In this document: in pieces, positions 56,033 through 63,889 of the stretch
Position numbering within the stretch: the first letter of the stretch is position 1
Layout: every line of letters begins with the position of its first letter
Assembly: GCF_002116905.1 (NCBI RefSeq)
Contig: NZ_CP015118.1
Coordinates: 4,154,001-4,218,000 of the forward strand
Direction: 5' to 3'
Length of the DNA stretch: 64,000 nucleotides
From: Piscinibacter gummiphilus
GTDB taxonomy: Bacteria > Pseudomonadota > Gammaproteobacteria > Burkholderiales > Burkholderiaceae_C
Position numbers and translations under genes: made by a program
Notes under the pieces: generated by a model
Told to the model about the DNA's origin: nothing
Seen by the model: the letters and a program-made list of their open reading frames with translations, nothing else
The model's database searches: none

Positions 56033-56515
56033 TCAGTCGCAGGCGTCTTCCACGCGGACGAGCATCCAGCCACTTCCGAACGGTCGGAAGGCCGCGCCGT
56101 GCACGCAGGCCTCGTCGACGAAGAACGAGAGGGACACCTCCGGATGATCGTCCCGGACGGTCGTGTCCCAGGCGCGCCCGGCGTGCGGAGCGATCGTGCC
56201 CCGGCTCTCGACGAGCCGCGTGGTGGTGTCTTCTCCGGTGCCTGACAGGACCTGGGTGATGAAGCGAGGGGCGGCGCGCAGCAGCGCCTGCTCGGCACGA
56301 GTCCCCTCGCCGCAGACGTAGGTGCGAGCGAGCGCCTCGAGACGGTCCGGTGCGCGTTCGCCGGCGGCCTGGTGGAGCTGCTGCGCGATGCCGGCCCACG
56401 CGGCCTTGCTGCAGCCGGGTGGGTGTTCGACGTCGCCGATCGTCAGGTTGCCCGCAGCCGCGGCATGGGAGGCCAGGAGCGCCAGCGTGAGCGTGCACAC
56501 GGCACCGGCCTTCAT
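56033..56515 (-). CDS. Hypothetical secreted protein
   Basis: 160 residues from MKAGAVCTLTLALLASHAAA; signal peptide ends ASHAAAAG. The mature part has Cys at CSKAAWAGI, TYVCGEGT, DEACVHGA and near the C-terminus DACD, which suggests disulfides. ALLRAAPRFITQVLSGTGED is a helix-rich middle. No family recognised. Possibly cotranscribed with the HD gene upstream, whose stop lies seven bases before this ATG. Confidence 0.7.
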   Translation of the reverse strand: MKAGAVCTLTLALLASHAAAAGNLTIGDVEHPPGCSKAAWAGIAQQLHQAAGERAPDRLEALARTYVCGEGTRAEQALLRAAPRFITQVLSGTGEDTTTRLVESRGTIAPHAGRAWDTTVRDDHPEVSLSFFVDEACVHGAAFRPFGSGWMLVRVEDACD

Positions 56516-56522
56516 CGACACG

Positions 56523-57032
56523 TCAACCCTCCGCATCGGCGGTCCCCGGCGTCAACAACCCATCGAGCTCCGACCACAGCGGGTCGCAGAGGCCGGGCCG
56601 GTACGCGGCCGGGCGGAAGGTCGCGTGTTCGCCCTGGTAGACCTGCCAGAGGCGCTGGTTCCCGTCGCGAACACAGGCGCGGACGTTCGCGAGGCGATCC
56701 GCCGCCTTCACCAGCAGCGCCAGTTCGAGCGGGCCGCTCACGGTCGCCAGCTTCGCGTAGGTCTTCGCCTTGCGTTCCTTGCGCGTCGCCCCGGGCTCGT
56801 CGGTCAACAGGGCCACGCACGCCGCGACCTTCGCCCCGAACCGGGCCTCGACGTCGGCGAGCGTGACGTCCGTGTCCTCCACCGTGTCGTGCAGGTACGC
56901 CACCACCTCGGCCTCTTCGCCATACGGCCGGGCCAGGGCGGCGACCTCGTCGAGGTGGTCGACGTACGGCCGCGTGCCGTACTTCTGGTCGCCGTGGGCG
57001 TGGATCGCGAATGACCGGGCGTCCTGGTGCAT
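56523..57032 (-). CDS. HD domain hydrolase (MESH1/small SpoT-like)
   Basis: 169 residues from MHQDARSFAIHAHGDQKYGT. HD-type metal site: HAHGDQKYGTRPYVDHLDEV, AYLHDTVEDTDVTLAD (HD plus ED), and VKAADRLANVRAC (D-R). This is the layout of small (p)ppGpp pyrophosphohydrolases such as MESH1/SAH; no synthetase domain follows. It would degrade ppGpp or related nucleotides. The frame extends further upstream but the motif begins at this start. Confidence 0.88.
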   Translation of the reverse strand: MHQDARSFAIHAHGDQKYGTRPYVDHLDEVAALARPYGEEAEVVAYLHDTVEDTDVTLADVEARFGAKVAACVALLTDEPGATRKERKAKTYAKLATVSGPLELALLVKAADRLANVRACVRDGNQRLWQVYQGEHATFRPAAYRPGLCDPLWSELDGLLTPGTADAEG

Positions 57033-57046
57033 GAGGGGCTGAGGTT

Positions 57047-57277
57047 TCAGAGTGATTGTGGAGGCCAGGCGAGGCGTTTCACTTCGTTCCGCTCCGGCGT
57101 CGCCTCTTCGTGGAAGAGGATGGCCAGGTACGGGCCGATCTCGCTTTCGGCCGTGTCCGTGGGAATGATGAAGTCGGCATCGCGGCGCTTCCCCTCGTTC
57201 CCGAGGTAGTACGGCTTCCACTCGCCGTGCTTCCATTCGACACCGACGAGGGTTCCAAAGACATTGAATCGGATCAT
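57047..57277 (-). CDS. Small conserved protein (possibly DUF7661-like)
   Basis: 76 residues: MIRFNVFGTLVGVEWKHGEW, KPYYLGNEGKRRDADFIIPT, EIGPYLAILFHEEATPERNE. I believe this is a recurrent family of short beta-rich proteins, but no function is known. Its ATG overlaps the stop of the upstream GNAT by four bases (57274-57277), so the two are coupled. Confidence 0.7.
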   Translation of the reverse strand: MIRFNVFGTLVGVEWKHGEWKPYYLGNEGKRRDADFIIPTDTAESEIGPYLAILFHEEATPERNEVKRLAWPPQSL

Positions 57278-57729
57278 GGCGTGGACTTCATGGGCTGGAA
57301 CGAAACGCCGTGCACGCGCTGCACCTCGCCCACGCGAGCGAAGCCGAACTTCTCGTAGAGCGGCACGGCATCGAGGCTGGCGTTCACCGTGAACACCCCG
57401 GGATTCCCGGCCTGCAGGGCTTCCGACTCGACGAGCTGCCAGAGCCGCCTGGCGAGCCCCCGGCCCTGGAAGTCCTCGGCGACGAACAGGTGGAACAGGT
57501 GGGCATTGTCGCGGAGCGCCACGACACCGACGATGCGGGCACCGGCCCTCGCGACGCGGTACGTGAAGTTGCTCGCGGCCAGGTACCCACGCTGCGCCTC
57601 GGCAGCGATCGATGCGAGGAACGGCTCCGCGCCCTCGCGCGAAGGCGACAGGAAGAACGGCTCGCTGAGGCCGACGATCAATGCGCTGATCTCCTCGGCG
57701 TCTGCAACCGAAGCAGTTGCGATCTTCAT
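57274..57729 (-). CDS. GNAT family N-acetyltransferase
   Basis: 151 residues. Acetyl-CoA motif A: HLFHLFVAEDFQGRGLARRL with the Q/RxxGxG/A loop; N-terminal MKIATASVADAEEISALIVG; closing VPLYEKFGFARVGEVQR. It acetylates a small amine, amino acid or protein. The length is normal. It is translationally coupled to the small downstream protein. Confidence 0.88.
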   Translation of the reverse strand: MKIATASVADAEEISALIVGLSEPFFLSPSREGAEPFLASIAAEAQRGYLAASNFTYRVARAGARIVGVVALRDNAHLFHLFVAEDFQGRGLARRLWQLVESEALQAGNPGVFTVNASLDAVPLYEKFGFARVGEVQRVHGVSFQPMKSTP

Positions 57730-57755
57730 GACATCGGGTCCACCGTCAACAGGGG

Positions 57756-58427
57756 TCAGGCTGCATGTTGCCATCGAAGTCCGTTCGGAGGGTCCGCAGG
57801 ACCGAACAGGAAGTGAAGCACACGGCGCCGGCTCTCGCCCGACGCCTTCGACGAAGCGTGGAGCAGCAACGGCCGCAGAACCAGCGCTGCCCCGACCGGC
57901 GCCACGCAGTCCACCTCCGCCATCTCCCGCCGAACCCGTGGCGCGGCCTCCGCGTCGATGACCCCCAGGCGATGTGAACCGGGCACCACCCGCAACGGCC
58001 CGTCCTGCGCCGTGCAGGCGTCGAGGTGGAGGCGGACGGCAACCATGCGCTGCAGCAGTTCGGCGGGCGCCTGCACGAAGTGCGTGCCTTCCTTGAGCGA
58101 CCAGCCCGCCAGGCGCGGGTCGGGCACACGTGCGGCCACGGGAATGCTCAGGTCCTGATGGATGGGGACCAGCCAGTTGCGGGAGGCCGACTTCTCGAAA
58201 CAGGTGCACTGGACCGCGACGTCGTCGGCGCCGATGAGCGTCGACAGCGCCGGGTGGTGTCGAAGGCGCGCCGCGAGGTCGATGCACCAGGGATTGGCCA
58301 ACAGGCCTCGGCTTCCAACCGACTCGCGGCCAGGGTCGACCCGAGCCGCGATCGCATCGCACTCGTCGGGCGGCAGGATTCCCGGAACGATCGCGTAGCC
58401 GAAGTCGTCGAAGGATTCAGGCTTCAT
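57756..58427 (-). CDS. Phytanoyl-CoA dioxygenase (PhyH) family oxygenase
   Basis: 223 residues. Non-heme iron site HQDLSIPVA (His-x-Asp, about 107-109) and distal His in LVLRPLLLHASSKASGESRR, with Arg for 2-oxoglutarate in the same helix. N-terminal DDFGYAIVPGILPPDECDAI is the family opening. The family hydroxylates diverse substrates, including siderophore amino acids, ectoine and arsenicals; substrate not known here. The start meets the next gene's stop exactly, so cotranscription is likely. Confidence 0.87.
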   Translation of the reverse strand: MKPESFDDFGYAIVPGILPPDECDAIAARVDPGRESVGSRGLLANPWCIDLAARLRHHPALSTLIGADDVAVQCTCFEKSASRNWLVPIHQDLSIPVAARVPDPRLAGWSLKEGTHFVQAPAELLQRMVAVRLHLDACTAQDGPLRVVPGSHRLGVIDAEAAPRVRREMAEVDCVAPVGAALVLRPLLLHASSKASGESRRRVLHFLFGPADPPNGLRWQHAA

Positions 58428-59057
58428 TCATCTGGCCAGTGGGGGCGGACACCATCCCGGGCGAGTGAGCCAGATCGGCACGTTGCCCATCGTCGCTGAC
58501 CGGCTCGTCTTCAACTGCTGCGGCCACAAACTTCCCGCTTCCGCCGCCGCCCACACGGCCTGGAATTCCTGAGCGGAGACCTCCTCCGACCGGCCCCACG
58601 ACCCTGCGGGTCGATTCCTGTTGATCTTGGCGTCGCCCAACATTCCATACGCATCGACCCAGTGCTGCCTGTCGTAGCGCAACGTACATGAATTCCCGAA
58701 AAGATCCACCTGCCTCTTCGGCTGGAGATCGGCATCGACTTCAATGTAGCGTGTGAACGTTCCCCACCCGTTCACAGGATCGAGCAACGAAGGCCCCTGC
58801 GCATGGACCTTCAAGCAGTACTCGCCGACGAGCTGAACGCGGTCTTTGCCCACGTGCCGGATCACCTCTTCGGCACCTGCTGCGGCATCCGCGACACGGA
58901 TGGTGATCCGCGTCGGCCCCATCTTGACGATCCACCCCCGATAGGGAAAGTCGATCGAGCCACTGACGCGGCGCCACCAGTAGACCTCGCGACCGGGCTG
59001 CATCGGATCCTCCTCCAGCATGTTCACAGCCTCCTGAGCCTCAGCGGGTGGGAGCAT
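58428..59057 (-). CDS. Hypothetical protein
   Basis: 209 residues from the ATG at 59057 (GTG at 59069 is possible). Tryptophan-rich: REVYWWRRVSGSIDFPYRGW, IEVDADLQPKRQVDLFGNSC, TLRYDRQHWVDAYGMLGDAK and AGSLWPQQLK. A beta-rich N-half (GWIVKMGPTRITIRVADAAA) and no signal peptide. No family recognised. Its 5' end overlaps the Imm32-like gene by 17 bases, and its stop touches the PhyH start, so all three are likely one transcript. Confidence 0.7.
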   Translation of the reverse strand: MLPPAEAQEAVNMLEEDPMQPGREVYWWRRVSGSIDFPYRGWIVKMGPTRITIRVADAAAGAEEVIRHVGKDRVQLVGEYCLKVHAQGPSLLDPVNGWGTFTRYIEVDADLQPKRQVDLFGNSCTLRYDRQHWVDAYGMLGDAKINRNRPAGSWGRSEEVSAQEFQAVWAAAEAGSLWPQQLKTSRSATMGNVPIWLTRPGWCPPPLAR

Positions 59058-59298
59058 CGGGCTCGGCACCGCAGACCACGACGTGCGGCGAGGTGCCGTC
59101 GAACTCCTTCATCCGGTCGCCCAGATGAACGTGGTCGTACGCCTCGCCCATGCGCTCCATCTCTTCGGCGCAGGCCACCATGAACTGCGCCATCCGCCGG
59201 AGTTCCCCGGGCGTTGCGCACAGCGTGATTTCCGCGAGCGCCGTCGAGGACACGAGCGCGGCATCCTGTGCCCCTGTCGCGTAGCCGTAGATCTTCAT
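59041..59298 (-). CDS. Small protein resembling immunity protein family Imm32
   Basis: 85 residues: MKIYGYATGAQDAALVSSTA, LAEITLCATPGELRRMAQFM, VACAEEMERMGEAYDHVHLG. The pattern of a beta hairpin then an E/D-rich helix (EEMERMGEAYDHVH) is like Imm32 immunity proteins of contact-dependent toxin systems. No toxin gene lies beside it, so it could be an orphan immunity protein kept from a former element. Identification is from memory and tentative. Confidence 0.55.
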   Translation of the reverse strand: MKIYGYATGAQDAALVSSTALAEITLCATPGELRRMAQFMVACAEEMERMGEAYDHVHLGDRMKEFDGTSPHVVVCGAEPDAPTR

Positions 59299-59416
59299 CG
59301 CATTCCCTGGAAATTGGACGAGGTTCCCTCGATGGGCTGCCATGGCACGGACCGGCACCTCGCCAGGAGGCCGTGCAGGCCCGGCTGCTCATCGCTGAAA
59401 AAGTCCGGCGACATAA

Positions 59417-59827
59417 TCAGCGCAGCTCCTTCCGAACCACCAGCTTCAGCCCCGACCAGACGTCACTCACCGCACACACCTTGATGTCGACGAACCCGAT
59501 GGGCAGTGCCAGCTCCCGGATCGTGTCCTCGGTGACCGTCGAGGGCACCTTGGACGACTTCTTGGGCCAGGACACCCAGAGCGCCGCGTCCGGCCGCAGC
59601 TGCTTCCGCAGCGCGATCAGCTGGCGGCTCAACGACTCGCGCTGGGTCACGAACAGGTGCACCAGGTCCACCGAATCACCAGGCCGGTCGACGAACTGCA
59701 CGCCCTGCGGCAGCGGTTGAAGAAGTGCCGCGAGCACTTCGGGCGCATCGATCAGCAGGACGCGATGGTTCTCCTTGATGCCGAGCTTCCTGGAAAGCGG
59801 CGTGCCCGAGTAGCCGGCGACGGTCAT
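59417..59827 (-). CDS. DUF3052 family protein
   Basis: 136 residues: MTVAGYSGTPLSRKLGIKEN, HRVLLIDAPEVLAALLQPLP, LRPDAALWVSWPKKSSKVPS and the closing RELALPIGFVDIKVCAVSDV. This is the DUF3052 pattern (TAGYSGTPLxxKLGIK). The family is widespread but its role is unknown; the fold resembles a small alpha/beta sheet. It stands between the Imm32-like gene and a Coq7-like gene on the same strand. Confidence 0.9.
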   Translation of the reverse strand: MTVAGYSGTPLSRKLGIKENHRVLLIDAPEVLAALLQPLPQGVQFVDRPGDSVDLVHLFVTQRESLSRQLIALRKQLRPDAALWVSWPKKSSKVPSTVTEDTIRELALPIGFVDIKVCAVSDVWSGLKLVVRKELR

Positions 59828-59867
59828 GTGGCAAAACTCCCTTCGAAGGACGGGCAGCGCCGCTCGC

Positions 59868-60458
59868 TCACAGGTGCATCCCGAGCCAGATGACCGACTC
59901 CGTCGAGGCCGCCACGACCGGCGTCAGGAGCTTCGGCCACAGCGGGCTTCCGGTCAAATGGGACGCCGAGTGGTCGTGATGCTGCTGTTCTTCCGCCACG
60001 ATCTTCCGGATGGCTCGAACCGCCGGTTCGTCCTGCCCGGCCAGCAGTTCCAGCTGATGTTCGAGGTGACGAAGCACCACGTGCTCGACCGCCACGGTCG
60101 TCGCGGCGATCGCCGACCGTCCGAACAGCCCCGTCACCAGCCCCAGGACATAGCCACCGGCGGCACACAGCCAGTAGCTCTTGCAGCGAGGCTTGCCGCG
60201 GCGATCGAGTTCTTCCCGGAAGATGGCACGGTGCTTCTCTTCATGCGCCTTGAACTCCCGCAACTCGGCAACCATGGACGGCGCCGTGAGGCGAGCCATG
60301 ACGAGCTGGCCGGCATAGATGTGGATGGCCCCGTTTTCGCCGGCGTGGTTCACCTTGAGGATGCGGCTTCCCAGATCGGTGTGGTCGGCGGGCACGATGC
60401 CGCTCTCCCGCCGCTCACGCATGCCGGACATGGCGCTCGAGCCGGCGTCGTTGAACAT
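59868..60458 (-). CDS. Demethoxyubiquinone hydroxylase (Coq7/UbiF) family protein
   Basis: 196 residues from MFNDAGSSAMSG. Di-iron motifs of Coq7: KVNHAGENGAIHIYAGQ, FKAHEEKHRAIFR (ExxH), VEHVVLRHLEHQ (ExxH) and VAEEQQHHDHSA (ExxH). A membrane-associated stretch AAGGYVLGLVTGLFG lies in the middle. Such enzymes hydroxylate demethoxyubiquinone in ubiquinone synthesis. The position is not among ubi genes, so this may be a paralogue. The long upstream frame (60560) contains repeat C and is not counted. Confidence 0.88.
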   Translation of the reverse strand: MFNDAGSSAMSGMRERRESGIVPADHTDLGSRILKVNHAGENGAIHIYAGQLVMARLTAPSMVAELREFKAHEEKHRAIFREELDRRGKPRCKSYWLCAAGGYVLGLVTGLFGRSAIAATTVAVEHVVLRHLEHQLELLAGQDEPAVRAIRKIVAEEQQHHDHSASHLTGSPLWPKLLTPVVAASTESVIWLGMHL

Positions 60459-60464
60459 CAAGGA

Positions 60465-60508
60465 AACAACCTTCGACCATGCGACCTCCCCAGGTGCAGT
60501 TTCGGTTC
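60465..60508. repeat. Repeat family C, copy 1
   Basis: Copy beginning AACAACCTTCGACCATGCG, continuing CACCTCCCCAGG-type sequence and ending in TTTCGGTTC. It differs from the copy at 63336-63379 at very few positions. It lies just upstream of the Coq7-like start, within the 132-bp gap to the next gene upstream. Confidence 0.85.
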
Positions 60509-60590
60509 CGTGACCAAGCCTGACTCTACGGCATTTCCCGGGCTCAACCGCCCCGGGCAATGCAGTCGTTCCTGCACCGGCGACAACGGC

Positions 60591-61292
60591 TCATCTGGGT
60601 CGCGACCACAAGGCCATCACGATGCGGAGAGGCGCGGTGCCGTCCGAATCCAGCGGCAGCACCTCCGTCTTCTCCACGGAACCGAGCACGGCGGCATCCC
60701 ATGCCTCGATGCCACTCGACTTGATCAGTCGATAGCCCACGATCCGCCCGGTTCGGTCCATGTCGACTTCCACCTCGGCGAAGACATCATCGGGCCAATC
60801 GCCTGACACGGGGAGATTCGCCCGGAACGCATCGATCAACCGCGAGCCATAGCCGGAACTCCAGTCTCTCGGAGGTACGGCCCGCAGGGTGCCGACCACT
60901 CTCTTCAGCATGATGGGTCCGTCCATGCCCGCGAACAATTCAAGAAGCTTCTCGCATGCGGTGGACCTCTTCTCGCAGAGGATGGCCATCTCGCTTCGCC
61001 CTTGACCGTTCACCGGAGAAATCCGTCTCACCACCGCAGGGTGTGCGGCGTGCTTGAACGAGGTGAAGAACCATTGGGTTCTGCCGTCGGCCTGCCTGAA
61101 GGAATATCCCTGCGCCTCATCGCCACTCATGGTGGCCCCGTCCAGGTTCTTGAGCGCCTTGAACGCCTCGGAAACCCGTTTGTACGGAATCGCCTGCGTC
61201 CCCGCGGCAGGCTCCTTCCACGGCGCTGCAACCACCACGTCGCACAGGAGCAGCGCAACGGAGGCGACCCAAGGGAGCGGGTTGATCTTCAT
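60591..61292 (-). CDS. Exported protein with TonB/TolA-like C-terminal domain
   Basis: 233 residues. Signal peptide MKINPLPWVASVALLLCDVV to about VVAAPW. C-terminal ~85 residues include ANLPVSGDWPDDVFAEVEVD, TGRIVGYRLIKSSGIEAWDA and AVLGSVEKTEVLPLDSDG, the TolA/TonB C-terminal fold used to couple envelope complexes. The middle has EKRSTACEKLLELFAGMDGP. It overlaps the endopeptidase gene by four bases (61289-61292), so both are translated together, suggesting a shared envelope role. Confidence 0.75.
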   Translation of the reverse strand: MKINPLPWVASVALLLCDVVVAAPWKEPAAGTQAIPYKRVSEAFKALKNLDGATMSGDEAQGYSFRQADGRTQWFFTSFKHAAHPAVVRRISPVNGQGRSEMAILCEKRSTACEKLLELFAGMDGPIMLKRVVGTLRAVPPRDWSSGYGSRLIDAFRANLPVSGDWPDDVFAEVEVDMDRTGRIVGYRLIKSSGIEAWDAAVLGSVEKTEVLPLDSDGTAPLRIVMALWSRPR

Positions 61293-61978
61293 GTGTCGGG
61301 CTTGCAAGGCACGCCGAAGTCGACGTGGTAGTGCTCGTCATGACGAACCCAGGGCGTGCCCTTCATGAACGGCAGCGTCCTCTGAAGGTGCGGCCCGCGC
61401 GCCGTGGCGAACAGCTGGGGCAGATAGGCCGGGTCCAGGATGACCCGCGAGAGGCCCGAGCCCTTCGCGCGGGCCGCCTGCTGGAGCTGGTACAGATGCT
61501 CCGCCAGCGCGGGGAAATCGATCGTGTACTCGCCGTACCGGCCCGCCTTGTCGAACTCGATGTCGTAGCCGAGCTTGTTCGTGAGGCCCGTTGGCAGCGG
61601 AACCGACTTCCCCTCGGCATTGCGCACCGGGACGAAGAAATCGACGGACAGGCCGTTCTGGTGCGTCCGGTGCGGGCGCAAGCGGCCACCGGAAGCCCAA
61701 CCCGTTTCGCCGTACACGTAGGTGGCCCGCGGCTGCACCTTCGCCAGCTCGCCATACGCCGTCAGCACGATGTCGGCGACCTTGGCGTGGACGTGGGTCC
61801 GGCCCGCGGCGGCCCCCAGCGAGCTGTAGGCAGTGAAGTTCGGCCCCGAGGTGGGCAGCTTGACGCTGTTCTCGATGCGTCCGTGGCCCACGGTGCCGTA
61901 ACACTGGCTCTCCGCGGCCCAGGCTGGACTGGAGAGGATGCCGAGCGAGCAGAGCAGAAGCGCTGCATGTCGGGCCAT
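61289..61978 (-). CDS. Penicillin-insensitive murein endopeptidase-like (MepA family)
   Basis: 229 residues. Signal peptide to AWAAES. LAS metallopeptidase motif HRTHQNGLSVDFFVPVR (HxxHxxGxxxD) and DEHYHVDFGVPC, giving the His/Asp/His zinc site. SQCYGTVGHGRIENSVKLPT is the typical N-terminal motif. The enzyme would cut D-Ala-mDAP cross-links in the periplasm. Length is slightly shorter than E. coli MepA. Stop overlaps the next gene's ATG by four bases. Confidence 0.85.
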   Translation of the reverse strand: MARHAALLLCSLGILSSPAWAAESQCYGTVGHGRIENSVKLPTSGPNFTAYSSLGAAAGRTHVHAKVADIVLTAYGELAKVQPRATYVYGETGWASGGRLRPHRTHQNGLSVDFFVPVRNAEGKSVPLPTGLTNKLGYDIEFDKAGRYGEYTIDFPALAEHLYQLQQAARAKGSGLSRVILDPAYLPQLFATARGPHLQRTLPFMKGTPWVRHDEHYHVDFGVPCKPDT

Positions 61979-61986
61979 CGGCGGGC

Positions 61987-62274
61987 TCACGGAGAAATCC
62001 TGAAGGTGAGCCGGCTGCCGCGGCACGTGACGTGCAGCGTGTCGTCGACCCGCTGGATCTCCGTCCAGAGCTCCAACCGCTCCTCCTCCCGCCACAGCTC
62101 GATGCTGGTGTCGCTGACGACCCGGTACACCCAAGCCGGAGCACAGACCGGTCCGTCCTTCATGCCGATCGTCACGGACACGGAGCCGTCCGGACCGAAC
62201 CGGTATTGGCCCACGGCCGTCTCCGAGACGAGTTCGAGTGTGCAGTCTGCCGGAACCACGGTGGTCATGGACAT
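61987..62274 (-). CDS. Hypothetical small protein
   Basis: 95 residues: MSMTTVVPADCTLELVSETA, VGQYRFGPDGSVSVTIGMKD, ELWREEERLELWTEIQRVDD. No signal peptide, probably beta-rich. A 15-codon upstream extension is possible. It is eight bases before the endopeptidase start, on the same strand. No domain recognised. Confidence 0.6.
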   Translation of the reverse strand: MSMTTVVPADCTLELVSETAVGQYRFGPDGSVSVTIGMKDGPVCAPAWVYRVVSDTSIELWREEERLELWTEIQRVDDTLHVTCRGSRLTFRISP

Positions 62275-62357
62275 CGTTCCTCGATGAAGGTCAGGCCCAG
62301 GCTTCGGCAAGGAGATCACCGTCGAACGAGCAGGCCCGAACCTTCAATGCACCCGTG

Positions 62358-63173
62358 TCAGGCAGCATCCCGCACTCCCGACCGACGGCCCAGCAACCGG
62401 CGCAGGACCCACGTCCCGACAGCAGCGGCTGCAGCTGCAGCGAACCAGACCGATGCGGGGACCGCGAAAGGGTCGTCGCTGGCGAACGATCCCTTGCCGA
62501 GGCTTCCCCACACACTGACGCTCACGTTCAATGCCCCATGCAAGGCCATGCAGGGAAGAAGCGAACGCGAGCGCTCGTAGAGCCAGCCGAGCAGGAGCCC
62601 CGCCAGGAAGGCCAGCACGAATTGATAGAGGTTGAGGTGCGCCGCTCCGAAGTAGAGCGCCGAGTAGCCGATCGCCAGACCGCGCGGGTAGCGTTCCAGG
62701 AACGCCCTCAAGAGGATGCCGCGGAACAGCATCTCCTCCAGGACCGGCGCCAGGATGCATGCCGCCACCACCGCGGGCAGGGTCGACTCCGCCATGCCGT
62801 TGAACGCCTGCTGCTCCCACGACGAAACGGGAAACACGGCTTCGATCGCACCAACCACGACGATGTCCAGCAGCAGCACCAGTGGCAGGAGAAGAAGCAC
62901 TGGCGGAACCAGAAAGACGAAGGTGGCCGCTGGAGAGGTCGTGCTCGGGTGCAGGATGTCGCGATAGCCGAGTCCGAGCACGTGCACCACCGCGGCGATC
63001 AGCAGTCCGTTGGACAACAGCATCGTCATGGTGCCGCTCTGTGCGCTCGTCAGGCCGGACAGCTGGCGAACGTCGTGCAGCAGGGCGCTGACGAGGTACT
63101 GGAACAAGAATCCTGCCAGGAGAAGCAGGGCCGCTTGCGAGGCCGACGGGAACGGCCCTTTTGTCGATGGCAT
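62358..63173 (-). CDS. CPBP family intramembrane glutamic/metalloprotease
   Basis: 271 residues, about seven helices, from MPSTKGPFPSASQAA. Motifs: VLEEMLFRGILLRAFLER (EExxxR), YSALYFGAAHLNLYQFVLAF (FxxxH) and LPCMALHGALNVSVSVWG (HxxxN). The CPBP (Abi) family includes Rce1-like proteases and bacteriocin self-immunity proteins. Function here unknown. Upstream in-frame sequence carries repeat C and is not counted as protein. Confidence 0.88.
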   Translation of the reverse strand: MPSTKGPFPSASQAALLLLAGFLFQYLVSALLHDVRQLSGLTSAQSGTMTMLLSNGLLIAAVVHVLGLGYRDILHPSTTSPAATFVFLVPPVLLLLPLVLLLDIVVVGAIEAVFPVSSWEQQAFNGMAESTLPAVVAACILAPVLEEMLFRGILLRAFLERYPRGLAIGYSALYFGAAHLNLYQFVLAFLAGLLLGWLYERSRSLLPCMALHGALNVSVSVWGSLGKGSFASDDPFAVPASVWFAAAAAAAVGTWVLRRLLGRRSGVRDAA

Positions 63174-63335
63174 GGGGCGCACTCGATGCTGCCTAAGCCG
63201 CGACGTGAGCGGCGGCACACAGCGGGCGGAACCCGCTGAAGCACGTCCGCACGATGCCCGGTACGGCCCGGTGAGCCCATGCGGTCGAAGCCCGGCCCTG
63301 CTGGCAGTGCGCCAGCGCCATCCGCTCGATGTGAG

Positions 63336-63379
63336 AACAACCTTCGACCACGCGACCTCCCCAGGTGCTGTTTTCGTTC
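63336..63379. repeat. Repeat family C, copy 2
   Basis: AACAACCTTCGACCACGCG and the following bases match copy 1 at 60465-60508 over the first 33 bases with a single difference, then diverge. It lies in the 242-bp gap between the CPBP gene and the GNAT gene. The rest of that gap shows no convincing gene, although its minus-strand reading frame is protein-like over about 45 codons. Confidence 0.85.
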
Positions 63380-63415
63380 TTGCTCGGCCTCGCCTCCACG
63401 GCAAGGCTCGGACAC

Positions 63416-63886
63416 TCATCCACGCGGGCAGGACAAGCGAGCCGTGCCGGCGTGGCGAACATAGTAGTTGTCGAACTCGGCCTGCTCGAAGAGGACGAAC
63501 CCGTGCCGCACGTAGAACCGGTTCGAGTCACTCTCGCGAAGGGCTCCGACACGCACGGGGCACCCCAGGGTGTCCGCCCGGGAGAACACGTCCGCGAGCA
63601 CGATGGCGCCCACACCCAAGCCCTGATGGCCTGGCTTGATGTAGAGGTGGTCCAGCCACAGTCCCCCCTCTTCCGACCTGACGACGAAGAATCCGATCCT
63701 CTGCCCGGCCAGCAGGATGAGGCGGGTGTGTTCAGGCGAGAACCCCGACAGGAACCGCGTCCTGGCTCGCTGCGCATCGAACCTGCCGATGCGCTCCAGA
63801 CTTTCCCGCATCGCTTCGATCCGGAGGGCGGCCAGCTCTTCGGCGTCGGACGGCGCTGCGACGTGGAACGTCACGTGAGGTTGCAT
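63416..63886 (-). CDS. GNAT family N-acetyltransferase
   Basis: 156 residues from MQPHVTFHVAAPSDAEELAA. Acetyl-CoA motif HLYIKPGHQGLGVGAIVLAD (Q-x-x-G-x-G). RVGALRESDSNRFYVRHGFV at 120-140 is the second family motif. It acetylates an unidentified small molecule or protein. Three bases separate it from the stop of the partial gene to its right on the same strand. Confidence 0.88.
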   Translation of the reverse strand: MQPHVTFHVAAPSDAEELAALRIEAMRESLERIGRFDAQRARTRFLSGFSPEHTRLILLAGQRIGFFVVRSEEGGLWLDHLYIKPGHQGLGVGAIVLADVFSRADTLGCPVRVGALRESDSNRFYVRHGFVLFEQAEFDNYYVRHAGTARLSCPRG

Positions 63887-63889
63887 GGC

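Noticed and set aside
60459..60560. Longer start of the Coq7-like gene giving MPGAVEPGKCRR
   Set aside because: The extra residues are translated from repeat C, and the same text (EVAWSKVV) also appears upstream of the CPBP gene; real homology starts after MFNDAGSS.
63174..63415. A protein-like minus-strand reading frame in the gap after the GNAT gene (CQQGRASTAWAHRAVPG)
   Set aside because: No start codon with a ribosome site and the frame runs through repeat C; may be a relic, but not supported as a gene.
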